From: CAZSMC01 sp964607755
GTDB taxonomy: Bacteria > Zhuqueibacterota > Zhuqueibacteria > Residuimicrobiales > Krinioviventaceae
Length of the DNA stretch: 64,000 nucleotides
NCBI GenBank assembly: GCA_964607755.1
Contig: CAZSMC010000017.1
Coordinates: forward strand, 5,716-69,715
Reading direction: 5' to 3'
The notes beneath the pieces were generated by a model. It searched no databases. It saw nothing but the letters and a program-made list of their open reading frames with translations, and was not told where the DNA came from. Both the position numbers and the translations under genes were made by a program. Of this stretch, positions 55,418 through 63,835 are shown piece after piece (position 1 is the stretch's first letter; the number at the start of each line of letters is the position of its first letter).

Positions 55418-56569
55418 ATGTTTAATTTTAGGTATCAGAATCCGGTAAAACTTATTTTCGGTAAGAATACTATACCCGAACTAGGAAATGAAGTGCCGTC
55501 AAATCGCAACATTCTCATGACCTATGGCGGCGGCTCGATCAAGAAAAACGGTGTTTACGATCAGGTTAAAAAAGCCTTGACTGGCTATCAGCTTTTTGAA
55601 TTCGGCGGCATCGAACCGAATCCGCAGTACAGAACGTGTATGAAAGCTGTAGAGGTTGTCCATCAACATCACATTGATTTTATAGTATCTGTCGGCGGCG
55701 GCTCGGTTTTGGATGCGAGTAAATTTATTGCCGCAGCAGCGAAATTCAATGGCGAGCCCTGGGATATTTTATCAAAAGAAGCGCTGGTAGAGCAAACTCT
55801 TCCTGTTGGTGCTGTCCTTACCCTGCCTGCAACCGGCTCAGAAATGAATGCCAATGCTGTTATTTCGCGGGCAGAAACAGGCGAAAAACTGGCTTTTGCC
55901 AGCCCGTTGAACTATCCGGTGTTCTCGATTTGTGATCCTGCCACAACCACAACTCTGCCGAAGCGCCAAACAGCTAACGGTGTGGTAGACGCTTTCGTTC
56001 ATGTCATGGAACAGTATCTCACATATCCGGTGAATTCGCCGCTGCAGGACCGCTGGGCAGAGTCCATTTTGTTAACGCTGATCGAAGAAGGCCCCAAAGT
56101 CTTGCAGAATCCCAACGATTATGACAGCCGCGCTAACATTATGTTCAGCGCAACAATGGCACTGAACGGGTTAATCGGACTTGGCGTGCCGCAGGACTGG
56201 GCAACGCATCAAATCGGCCACGAATTGACCGCACTGCACGGTATCGATCACGCCCGCACATTATCCATTGTTTTGCCGGCAGTGATGAAACATCAGCGTG
56301 ATGCTAAAAAACAAAAGCTGATTCAATATGGCAAAAGAGTCTGGCATATCGATGACAGCGATGAGAACCAGGCTGTGGATATGGCAATCAAAAAAACAGA
56401 ATCGTTTTTTAAAAGCATGGGAGTACCGGTCTGCCTCAAGGACGTGAACCTGACTCCGGATGATTGCCGGAAAGCCGCAATCCAGCTTGGAAAGCGCAAC
56501 GCCGAGTTGGGTGAACACTCCAGCATTCGAGCCAAAGAAGTCGATGAAATCATCAATTTAGCAGCATAG
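55418..56569 (+). CDS. Iron-containing alcohol dehydrogenase (YqhD/butanol-dehydrogenase type)
   Basis: 383 aa, complete. NAD(P)-binding GGGSIKKNGVYDQV and SVGGGSVLDASKFIA, and metal ligands in VVDAFVHVMEQY (Asp, His) and GHELTALHGIDHARTL (two His) are conserved. It reduces aldehydes to alcohols. AAGGAG before ATG 55418, and a strong terminator follows, so it is a single-gene unit. The YqhD-like motif QIGHELTALHG suggests broad aldehyde use. Confidence 0.94.
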   Translation: MFNFRYQNPVKLIFGKNTIPELGNEVPSNRNILMTYGGGSIKKNGVYDQVKKALTGYQLFEFGGIEPNPQYRTCMKAVEVVHQHHIDFIVSVGGGSVLDASKFIAAAAKFNGEPWDILSKEALVEQTLPVGAVLTLPATGSEMNANAVISRAETGEKLAFASPLNYPVFSICDPATTTTLPKRQTANGVVDAFVHVMEQYLTYPVNSPLQDRWAESILLTLIEEGPKVLQNPNDYDSRANIMFSATMALNGLIGLGVPQDWATHQIGHELTALHGIDHARTLSIVLPAVMKHQRDAKKQKLIQYGKRVWHIDDSDENQAVDMAIKKTESFFKSMGVPVCLKDVNLTPDDCRKAAIQLGKRNAELGEHSSIRAKEVDEIINLAA

Positions 56570-56575
56570 TGTTCA

Positions 56576-56603
56576 GGCTCCTGTATAAACAGGAGCCTTT
56601 TTT
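56576..56603 (+). terminator. Rho-independent terminator after the alcohol dehydrogenase
   Basis: A perfect stem GGCTCCTG/CAGGAGCC with a 6-nt loop followed by six T, 7 nt past the stop codon. Confidence 0.92.
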
Positions 56604-56638
56604 GCTATCGTCCCACCCTGCTTAAAAAGGAGCGAAAT

Positions 56639-56899
56639 GTGGTCAGCTTACAATTGAACAACGTCAACAAGACATACGGCAAGGTACATGCGGTCAAGGA
56701 TTTGAATCTTGCCATCCAGGAAGGTGAAATTTTTGGCCTGCTGGGGCCAAATGGCGCCGGAAAAACTACAGCCATTCGCATGATTATGGACATTCTCAGG
56801 CCGGACAGTGGTCATATTGAAATTTTCGGCAAGCCAAATTCTGCTGCCTTGCGTGATGAAATCGGCTATCATCAAACGCGAATATATGGAAAACGTTAA
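56639..56899 (+). pseudogene. ABC transporter ATPase (NatA-like), truncated after the first third
   Basis: About 77 normal codons from GTG 56639 (AAGGAG upstream): LQLNNVNKTYGKVHAVKDLNLAIQEGE and Walker A LLGPNGAGKTTAIRMIMDI, up to ALRDEIGY, where homologues continue LPEERGLY. Here the frame runs over the start of the natB-like gene (HQTRIYGKR) and stops. Signature and Walker B motifs are absent, so it cannot hydrolyse ATP. About 200 codons have been removed at a join near 56856-56869. Confidence 0.8.
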
Positions 56900-57636
56900 T
56901 ACCAGGGGCTTTATCATCAGCACGGTTGTTGTACCGTTTTTGCTCATTGCACTGGTCATGGCACCGGCGCTGCTGCTCCGTACAAATCTGGACAATCAGC
57001 GGCACATCGCCATCATTGATCTGATAAATCGTCTTTCGGAACCGGTTACAAATGAACTGCAAGAATCGTTCAAAACCAGTAAAGGTGATCCTATTTACAT
57101 TGTGAAAGATATTGACGTCACTCTGGGGAGCGTTGAAGAAGTAAAATCCGATCTCAACCAGGACATATACGGCGGTATTTACGACGCGTTGCTGGTTTCC
57201 CCCAAAGACATTTTTCAGACCAATAAATTTCAACTGTACGCTAAAAATGTCAGCAACATCGAACGCAATAGTACGCTGGAGCGAACGGTGACAAATACAG
57301 TGCAAAGATTACGTATGGAAGAGAACGGCTTTGATGCCGGTTTGATCGAGCAAATTAACAAGCACGTAAGCGCAAAAACATACAAGGTCAAATCCGAGGG
57401 CAGCACCGAAGAAAGCGGTTGTATTATCTCTCATTCCATTATTTACTCCCATTTTAATGTTTTTACGTGTCTCTGTCGAGGCGGCTCCGCTGTGGCAGGT
57501 TGGGCTGAGCATTGTCATTATATTATTATCTAATTGGCTTTTACTGTGGATCACTAGCCGAATTTATAGAATCGATATTCTAATGTACGGCAAACGTGCA
57601 ACCTTGCCAGAGGTGTTAAAATGGATAAAATCATAA
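56856..57636 (+). pseudogene. ABC-2 permease (NatB-like), with internal deletion and frameshift
   Basis: From ATG 56856 the frame reads MKSAIIKREYMENVNTRGFIISTVVVPFLLIALV, a normal NatB start, through the extracellular domain to STEESG at about 57417. There the frame changes: from 57418 a second frame reads VVLSLIPLFTPILMFLRVSVEAAPLWQVGLSIVIILLSNWLLLWITSRIY to RIDILMYGKRATL and a TAA at 57634, the normal end. About 100-150 membrane-spanning codons between are lost. Na+ or drug efflux function is not possible. Confidence 0.8.
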
Positions 57637-57765
57637 CTTTTTGGAATAATTCCTTTTCAACGAAATGTTAGTGTACTGAAATTAGAATTAGAGATGTTAA
57701 ACTAATGCAAAAACAAATGATTACTTTTGATGAAGTATGAATCCAAACAACCGGAGAATAAAATT

Positions 57766-58299
57766 ATGCGTGTTCTTGTGACCTACAGTAGCGCCTTTGG
57801 CACGACAAAAGAAGTAGCAGAATATATTGCTGTCACTCTCAATGCAGACTCCAGTTTTCAGGTAGCTCTCAGACCCGTAGATGAGGTAGAAAGCGTAGAT
57901 AGCTTTGATTCTGTAATTGTCGGTAGCAGTGTTCGAGCAGACAGAATGTTGGCGAATGTTCGTGATTTTTTGTCCCGTCATCGAAACAGTCTTGTTTTCA
58001 AGAAATTTAGCCTTTTTGTTGTTTGTTTGACAGCCAGCACCAAAGGAGGCCAGGATAAAGCAAAAAGCAAGTATATCGACCAGGAGCTTGAAAAATACCC
58101 TGAACTCCAACCTTTAAACACAGCCGCCTTTGGCGGCAGAATCAGTTCTGCCAATTTAAATCCAGTCATGCAGATATTGATGAAACGAGTGTTAAACGAG
58201 ATAGGATTACCGCAAAGAGAAGAAATTAATGCTCAGGATTGGAACGCCATTCGGAGATGGACCCAGATACTTCGCGATCAGTTAAAGGCTGCGGCCTGA
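57766..58299 (+). CDS. Flavodoxin-fold protein, HemG-like
   Basis: 177 aa from ATG 57766 (GGAG 9 nt upstream). The FMN phosphate loop is TYSSAFGTTKEVAEYIA at the N-terminus, followed by FDSVIVGSSVRADRMLANVRDFLSRH and a C-terminal IGLPQREEINAQDWNAI. This matches menaquinone-dependent protoporphyrinogen oxidase (HemG) and related flavodoxins; heme genes are not nearby, so a general FMN electron-transfer role is as likely. It is the first clearly intact gene past the damaged region. Confidence 0.85.
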   Translation: MRVLVTYSSAFGTTKEVAEYIAVTLNADSSFQVALRPVDEVESVDSFDSVIVGSSVRADRMLANVRDFLSRHRNSLVFKKFSLFVVCLTASTKGGQDKAKSKYIDQELEKYPELQPLNTAAFGGRISSANLNPVMQILMKRVLNEIGLPQREEINAQDWNAIRRWTQILRDQLKAAA

Positions 58300-58304
58300 A
58301 CTCG

Positions 58305-59558
58305 TCAATCGGGGAAGAGAGGGACTGTTATATTTGCCCGGGGCATTACATAGCCAAAAGAAAATGACTGTTTTTTTACCATATCCCATGCGGTTTTGAA
58401 ATCTGCTGCATGGAATAAGTCCATCTTTTCAACAACAGATCTATCAAGATCAGATATCAGAATTATTTGGACCTGTTCTGCTTTTTCTTTCAAACACAAA
58501 GCAGTATGTCCATTAATTTTATAATCCTTAATCAATTGCCGGGCGATGTCAGTAGAGGTTTTGTTGTCGAAATAGGACATAAAAGTAGGCGAGCCGATTT
58601 TTTCACTGCATTGCGCAATCATAATAATAGTGCCGCCTTTTTTTACCGCTTTAAAAGCGTGATGAATGCTTTTATGAGTTTGAATCATATTTACATCGGA
58701 CGGCCATCCGCCAGCACTGGCAACCACAATATCTGCTTTTTTGCCAATTATTTTTCCGTATAATTTTTTAACAGACTGACTCATTTTTTCATGAGTATCC
58801 AACATCGCGCCCACGCCTGCCTGGATCACATATCCGTTGTCGTTAAGCACAACCTGAAAAGAAATCACATTTTTTATAAATCGGCATATTTCGGAAAGGT
58901 CCAGATAAACAGGATTTGTGCAAAGATTGCCTTCGTAACATTCTTTATGAAAGCGTCCGGTTTGGGGATCAATCGTTCGGCAATGATTTTTACGGATTGT
59001 TTCATAGCCGGCAACTCCCGGGAGCAGCATTTTCGGTCCGCCGCCGAATCCGGCAAAATAGTGGAACAGCACGCCACCGATTGTCACGATAAAATCGGCC
59101 TCTAACACTTTCCGGTTGAGATAGATTTTGGTGTTAAAAGATGTACGACCGATGTAAACATCATCATGCAGAGATCGCGCATCATGCTGCGTCACCACGT
59201 AATTATCGTATATTTGCGGAGAAACCAGATCCCGAATCGTCTGTTCCGGCTGCAGCACGTGACTGCCATTGGCGATCAAAAACTCAACTTTAGCTTCAAA
59301 ATTCTCTTTCAATTTTCTGAGCAGTGCAGGGCATATAACGTCGAGTCGGCATTTGCGGGTGTGATCAGGAACAACAAAAAGAATTTTTGTCCCACTGAAT
59401 CTCGTCTTGAGTTGCGATATCAGCTCATCTATAGCGTTATTTATAACTGTTTTTTCATGCTCAGCTTTTGGAAATTTGTTTTCTAACCATTCCCATTTTA
59501 CACCATCCGGAAGTTCTGTTTCTATACGATTATGTCCATAATAAAAAGGAACGATCAT
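58305..59558 (-). CDS. larA: Nickel-dependent lactate racemase (LarA) family protein
   Basis: 417 aa, normal length. The N-terminal domain (KILFVVPDHTRKCRLDVICPALLRKL; FLIANGSHVLQP) and the cofactor-lysine region GGVLFHYFAGFGGGPKMLLPGVAG are conserved. LarA carries a nickel-pincer cofactor and equilibrates D- and L-lactate or related 2-hydroxyacids. The cofactor enzymes LarB/C/E are not in the window. Its ATG overlaps the end of the ferritin-like gene (ATGA), so the two are coupled. Confidence 0.9.
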   Translation of the reverse strand: MIVPFYYGHNRIETELPDGVKWEWLENKFPKAEHEKTVINNAIDELISQLKTRFSGTKILFVVPDHTRKCRLDVICPALLRKLKENFEAKVEFLIANGSHVLQPEQTIRDLVSPQIYDNYVVTQHDARSLHDDVYIGRTSFNTKIYLNRKVLEADFIVTIGGVLFHYFAGFGGGPKMLLPGVAGYETIRKNHCRTIDPQTGRFHKECYEGNLCTNPVYLDLSEICRFIKNVISFQVVLNDNGYVIQAGVGAMLDTHEKMSQSVKKLYGKIIGKKADIVVASAGGWPSDVNMIQTHKSIHHAFKAVKKGGTIIMIAQCSEKIGSPTFMSYFDNKTSTDIARQLIKDYKINGHTALCLKEKAEQVQIILISDLDRSVVEKMDLFHAADFKTAWDMVKKQSFSFGYVMPRANITVPLFPD

Positions 59559-60034
59559 AAAAGTTTTTTAATTGTGTCCTCCAACATTGTGACATGTTTT
59601 TTTTCTTCATTAATAGCTTTTTTGACAATCAATGATGCCTGCTTGTCTGTCACTTGCAAAAGTTCGTTGTACAAGTTAATAGTAGCCCGTTCTATTTTTA
59701 AGGCAAATTTAACAGCTTGGCGGTCATTGAGCTGTACCGCAGTTGTGACGGCTGCCTCTTCGCTAGCAAAGATTCTGCCGCCTGCAAGCGTCTCGATATA
59801 TGTGTTAGACTCATCGTCTTCTTCAAGGGGGCTATTGTTGTTCATCTCCAGATCATCCTGCATTCGCGCAAACGTGATTTCGTGTGCTTTTTCTGCTTCT
59901 GCCAGTTGCCCCCCTAATTCTTTAACATATTTGTTGCGAGCCGACTCGGCAAGTGCTTCATAAAATGCCGCCCCGTTACTCTCTTCTCTGACTATGAGTT
60001 CCAGGATTTCTACAGCCAAAATCTGATTTTTCAC
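59555..60034 (-). CDS. Ferritin-like/rubrerythrin-type diiron protein
   Basis: 159 aa from GTG 60034. Helical four-bundle pattern with EESNGAAFYEALAESARN, GGQLAEAEKAHEITFARMQDDL and LKIERATINLYNELLQ, KAINEEKKHVTMLEDT supplying Glu and ExxH ligands of a diiron site. Such proteins handle peroxide or iron in anaerobes. No rubredoxin Cys4 domain is fused. It overlaps larA by 4 nt and lies 14 nt after a peroxiredoxin gene, so oxidative-stress protection is a likely role. Confidence 0.82.
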   Translation of the reverse strand: MKNQILAVEILELIVREESNGAAFYEALAESARNKYVKELGGQLAEAEKAHEITFARMQDDLEMNNNSPLEEDDESNTYIETLAGGRIFASEEAAVTTAVQLNDRQAVKFALKIERATINLYNELLQVTDKQASLIVKKAINEEKKHVTMLEDTIKKLL

Positions 60035-60048
60035 TTTTGCATTTTCCC

Positions 60049-60522
60049 CTAATTATTTAACAAAGAATACACTTTCTCAGCATGACCTTCAGCTTTTACT
60101 TTATGGAAAGCATGGTCGATAATACCCTGTTTGTTAATGACAAACGTTTTCCGTATCATTCCCATACAAGTTTTACCGCCCCGTTTTTTCTCTCCCCATG
60201 CGCCGTAAGATTCCGCAACTTTGTGATCCTCATCCGAAAGCAGTGGAAAGTTGAGATCATATTTGTTGGAAAATTTTTCGTGAGAATTTAAACTATCAGC
60301 GCTCACTCCGAGAACCACGGTATCTTTTTCCGAAAATTTGCCCAACGTGTCACGAAAAGAACAAGCCTCTTTCGTGCATCCGGGGGTATTGTCTTTGGGA
60401 TAAAAATACAAAACCACTCTTTTCTTTCCCAGATAGTCACTCAATGTAATAGTGTGACCATCAACGCTCGGAAGTGTGAAATCCGGCGCTTTATCACCTT
60501 GCTTTAACATATGCTCCGCCAT
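60049..60522 (-). CDS. bcp: Thioredoxin-dependent peroxiredoxin, BCP family
   Basis: 157 aa. The peroxidatic site DNTPGCTKEACSFRD carries Cys49 and the resolving Cys54, the standard atypical 2-Cys BCP layout, with APDFTLPSVDGHTITLSDYLGKK and VISPDG-like SADSLNSHEKF. It reduces peroxides with thioredoxin. GGAG before the ATG. It starts a three-gene unit with the ferritin-like protein and larA. Confidence 0.95.
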   Translation of the reverse strand: MAEHMLKQGDKAPDFTLPSVDGHTITLSDYLGKKRVVLYFYPKDNTPGCTKEACSFRDTLGKFSEKDTVVLGVSADSLNSHEKFSNKYDLNFPLLSDEDHKVAESYGAWGEKKRGGKTCMGMIRKTFVINKQGIIDHAFHKVKAEGHAEKVYSLLNN

Positions 60523-60770
60523 TTTTCTCCTTTAAAGATTTTGAATCTCTTGCCAAAACAGGGGCAGCGGATTAAAAATTCCACAGACTTTATTTAATAA
60601 TTTTTCATTTATTTTGCAACAGTTATTGATGATTTTCTGCAAATTTCTTAATTTAATATTATGCTAACACTTATTTAACCAGCGTTCGTGCTTTTTGAAT
60701 GAAAACCATAGTTATCTGTAAATTTCCAAGAACTATTGAAATCAAGTTATTGAAAATTAGTGAGGTTGAA

Positions 60771-61451
60771 ATGCGAATTGCTTTAACATTTTTTTCACTG
60801 TTTTTACTTTTTTCGGTTCTGTCAAGTGCGGAGCCCATAAACACCTTAACGCAACAGGAAAAAGACCTGGGCTGGAAACTTTTGTTTAATGGCAGCACAC
60901 CCTCCGGATGGCATAGCGCTGACAATGAAGCATTTCCTTCCACCGGGTGGAAGATTAAAGATGGCATCTTGACCATTCACAAAGGCACAGGCGGAGGAGA
61001 TATCGTAACCAGCAAACAATATAGTGATTTTGAGCTAAAGCTGGAATTTCGCATGACAAAGGGGGCTAACAGTGGCATCAAATACTTTGTGCAGTCTGGT
61101 ACTCATCTCGGACTTGAATATCAGATTCTCGATGACGAGCATCATTCCGTCGATAAAAACCACACCCTGGCGTCCTTGTACGATCTTATACCGGCCAAAG
61201 ATAAACCTGTCAAGCCAGTAGGCGAGTGGAACCAGGCCAGAATTGTTGTCAACAATGGCCATGTGGAACATTGGCTGAATGGTAATAAAGTCGTTGAATT
61301 CGATCGTTTTTCCCAATGTTTCGAAGCGTTGTTACAAACAAGCAAATACAAAGATTATGAAAATTTCGGCCGCCATGCGCAGGGGCATATCCTGCTACAG
61401 GATCATAATGCCACCGTTTCTTTTCGAAATATCAAAATTCGAACGTTTTAA
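60771..61451 (+). CDS. DUF1080 (3-keto-disaccharide hydrolase) domain protein, secreted
   Basis: 226 aa from ATG 60771 (GAGG 5 nt upstream); an in-frame ATG 72 nt earlier has no ribosome site. The signal peptide is RIALTFFSLFLLFSVLSSAE. The rest is one DUF1080/concanavalin-like domain (GWKLLFNGSTPSGWHS; WKIKDGILTIHKGTGGGDIVTSKQYSDFELKLEFRMTKGANSGIKYFV; GRHAQGHILLQDHNATVSFRNIKI). Members act on 3-keto sugars or bind carbohydrate. It is a single gene facing away from the peroxiredoxin unit. Confidence 0.9.
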   Translation: MRIALTFFSLFLLFSVLSSAEPINTLTQQEKDLGWKLLFNGSTPSGWHSADNEAFPSTGWKIKDGILTIHKGTGGGDIVTSKQYSDFELKLEFRMTKGANSGIKYFVQSGTHLGLEYQILDDEHHSVDKNHTLASLYDLIPAKDKPVKPVGEWNQARIVVNNGHVEHWLNGNKVVEFDRFSQCFEALLQTSKYKDYENFGRHAQGHILLQDHNATVSFRNIKIRTF

Positions 61452-61509
61452 CACTTGTATTTCCCGTTGAGAGTTGATCAAGGGGGGATTCATGAACAAA
61501 ATCGCATTT

Positions 61510-62067
61510 TTATAGCAGGTGAGTTCCTAAAACCCGCAATCCAATTAAAATCAAAATTACTCCACCGACTATTTCCATTCGCCGCCCCCAGAGCTTATTA
61601 AAAACCTGGCCGATTCGGATGCCAATAAATGACATGACAGCGGTGATGACACCAATGACTGCGCTTGGGATCCAGATATCAATATCTAACAACGCCAGAC
61701 TAAATCCCACAATAAAAGCATCGATACTGGTAGCAAGGGACAAAAGTAAAAGCTGACTCCCTTTTGACGGATTGCTTTTCAGTGAAGGGTGTACATTTTT
61801 CCATGCCTCGTAAATCATCTTTATGCCGATGCCGGTTAAAAGAATGAATGCAACCCAGTGATCGATCTCCGATATAATGCGAACTACTTTCCGACCGAGA
61901 AACCATCCGATGATGGGCAATAGTCCCTGAAATAGACCAAAGTGAAAGGAAATTCTAAACTTGGCCCAATGAGATTTTAAATGAGGAGTGGTGCCGGCGC
62001 TGATTGATACGGCAAAGGCATCCATTGCAAGACTTGTGGCAATGAGAAAGAGTTGAATGAGTGACAT
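61510..62067 (-). CDS. mntP: Manganese efflux pump MntP
   Basis: 185 aa, six hydrophobic helices. The repeated signatures SLAMDAFAVSISAG and SLATSIDAFIVGFSLAL with conserved Asp are diagnostic. MntP exports Mn2+ from the cytoplasm. No yybP-ykoY riboswitch was recognised upstream; only 86 nt separate it from the next gene. No clear ribosome site before the ATG. Confidence 0.95.
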   Translation of the reverse strand: MSLIQLFLIATSLAMDAFAVSISAGTTPHLKSHWAKFRISFHFGLFQGLLPIIGWFLGRKVVRIISEIDHWVAFILLTGIGIKMIYEAWKNVHPSLKSNPSKGSQLLLLSLATSIDAFIVGFSLALLDIDIWIPSAVIGVITAVMSFIGIRIGQVFNKLWGRRMEIVGGVILILIGLRVLGTHLL

Positions 62068-62153
62068 TATTCAAAGTTCATCTGTGGATGAATTTTCTAA
62101 TTCACTGTAGATCGGGATTTTTTTCGGTTTCGCCTGTCTTGGCCGAAAATATA

Positions 62154-62687
62154 TTAAAAAAGGGACAGGCTGAATTTAGCGCTTCCGATACCCAGTATCA
62201 TACCAGCGATGACATCGCTTGGGTAATGCACCCCGTTATAAATCCGCGAAAAGCCGACCATGGAGGCTAAAATGTACACGGGAACTAATAATATTGAGTA
62301 AAAGCTGCTCAACAGGGTGGCCATTAAAAACGCACCGGCTGTATGGCCGGAAGGAAAACTAAATTCATCAGGCGGTTTAATGAGCTGACGAATGTCCGGC
62401 AGTGTTTTAAAAGGCCGAATACGTCTGAAAAATTTTTTCAATAGATGTTGTGAAATTAACTGAATTGAGAATGCCAGAATGGCAGCAAAGAGAAAACTTG
62501 TTGCCAATCTTTTATTTATGAAAAACAATAATCCAGCGACAACACAGTATATCCACCCATCACCCAGATGTGAAAACCACGACATCATCAGGTTCATCCG
62601 TTTTTTGCCGGTCCAGCGGTAAATTTTCAGGCTCAGCAAACGGTCCCATGCTGCCATTTTGCGTTGCCATTGACGAAATATACTCAC
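62154..62687 (-). CDS. PAP2-type membrane phosphatase
   Basis: 177 aa from GTG 62687. The three catalytic motifs are intact: KKFFRRIRP, FPSGHTAG and SRIYNGVHYPSDV, within about five membrane helices. Such enzymes dephosphorylate lipid phosphates, for example undecaprenyl pyrophosphate or phosphatidylglycerophosphate; which one cannot be told. Confidence 0.92.
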   Translation of the reverse strand: MSIFRQWQRKMAAWDRLLSLKIYRWTGKKRMNLMMSWFSHLGDGWIYCVVAGLLFFINKRLATSFLFAAILAFSIQLISQHLLKKFFRRIRPFKTLPDIRQLIKPPDEFSFPSGHTAGAFLMATLLSSFYSILLVPVYILASMVGFSRIYNGVHYPSDVIAGMILGIGSAKFSLSLF

Positions 62688-62738
62688 AACAATATTGCCT
62701 TTTTTAATAAAAAATGTTGCAAACTTTGTGCTTGAATA

Positions 62739-62770
62739 CCGGAATCGCCTCTTTTTAGAGGCGATTCCGG
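62739..62770 (-). terminator. Hairpin after the Glu/Gln-rich secreted protein
   Basis: A perfect 13-bp stem CCGGAATCGCCTC/GAGGCGATTCCGG with a 6-nt loop lies 31 nt after the stop. The minus-strand U run is poor, so it may be a transcription end or a stabilising stem. Confidence 0.65.
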
Positions 62771-62800
62771 ATAATGTGAAAAATATTACGTTATTTTGAT

Positions 62801-63835
62801 TTAATTGTTCCCTGTGATTTCCTCATAGCCGGGAGGCGGAGAGAACACGTCTGAGCTGAAAGGGGTTTGTTCACATTGCGTCAATTCTGTAATTGATGTG
62901 AACAAAATATTCTCATCGGATTTTTGTGACTCTGTGACAGACTCGGTGACTTTTTTACCAAAAGCTCCCAATAATCCGCCAACAGATTTCGGCATTTTTT
63001 GTTTTTCTTCTTCCTGGGTTGCTTGCTCTCCTTCTTTGGATGATCGCAGATTTTCCGTTTTGTAGCTCGTCTCTGTGCGTACAGACACCCCTTTTAATTC
63101 TTGCTGTTCTTTTTCAATTTTTTTCATGGCATCGACAAGCGCTGGATGAGCCTGGGACAGGGACTCATACATACTTTCCATTCCTTTTTGGGACGGATCT
63201 ATACCAAATTTTTTGGCCATATTTTGCTGAAACTCATGGACAACATCATATCCTTTAATGTCCTCCGTTAACCATTGGGTAGAGGTTACAACCAAATCGC
63301 CGCCCGCGGTTGATGTGCCTTCTTCGGTTTGTTCTGTGGCATCGACTTTTACTTTCATTGTAATGACGGCCTTTTCAGCGGGGAATCCAGCTATATTCTC
63401 TCGCTCATTTGTTCTTTTAACATCAACATCAAAGGAATATTCGACTTCTGTATCGCTTTCTTCCTCTGGCTGCTGAGATGTTTCTTCCTCCATTTCTTGC
63501 ATTTGGGTTTCAAACATCGCCCGATATTGGTCAAATGTCATCGTAGTATAATTTTTGTTTTGATGATCAATATTAACGACCTGTTCATTTTGCAGATCAA
63601 TGATCGTGGAGCTTTCCAGTTCTCCCTTTGGATTATATTGATCGCTTCTATATTGATCAGACTCGTAATAATTAACTTGTTTTTGAGGCTTGTCAGCACC
63701 GGAAAGTTTCATCGCCATTCCAAGCACGCCTTTGAATTCTATCCGCGTGACACGCTCTTCTTTCACTCCCGAGAAAACGACCGAACTCACCAGGAGAAAA
63801 ATTACAATTGAGAAAGTAAATCGTTTATACAACAT
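62801..63835 (-). CDS. Secreted Glu/Gln-rich protein, DUF4412-like
   Basis: 344 aa with a signal peptide (LYKRFTFSIVIFLLVSSVVFSG). Residues about 25-125 (RIEFKGVLGMAMKLSGADKPQ; SSTIIDLQNEQVVNIDHQNKNYTTMTF) resemble DUF4412, a periplasmic domain that recalls LolA-like folds. Residues 120-150 and 255-285 are Glu/Gln-rich linkers (EMEEETSQQPEEESDTEVE). The middle domain (ENIAGFPAEKAVITMKVKVDATEQ) is a beta structure. AAGGAGG before the ATG, and a hairpin follows. No function is assigned. Confidence 0.75.
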   Translation of the reverse strand: MLYKRFTFSIVIFLLVSSVVFSGVKEERVTRIEFKGVLGMAMKLSGADKPQKQVNYYESDQYRSDQYNPKGELESSTIIDLQNEQVVNIDHQNKNYTTMTFDQYRAMFETQMQEMEEETSQQPEEESDTEVEYSFDVDVKRTNERENIAGFPAEKAVITMKVKVDATEQTEEGTSTAGGDLVVTSTQWLTEDIKGYDVVHEFQQNMAKKFGIDPSQKGMESMYESLSQAHPALVDAMKKIEKEQQELKGVSVRTETSYKTENLRSSKEGEQATQEEEKQKMPKSVGGLLGAFGKKVTESVTESQKSDENILFTSITELTQCEQTPFSSDVFSPPPGYEEITGNN

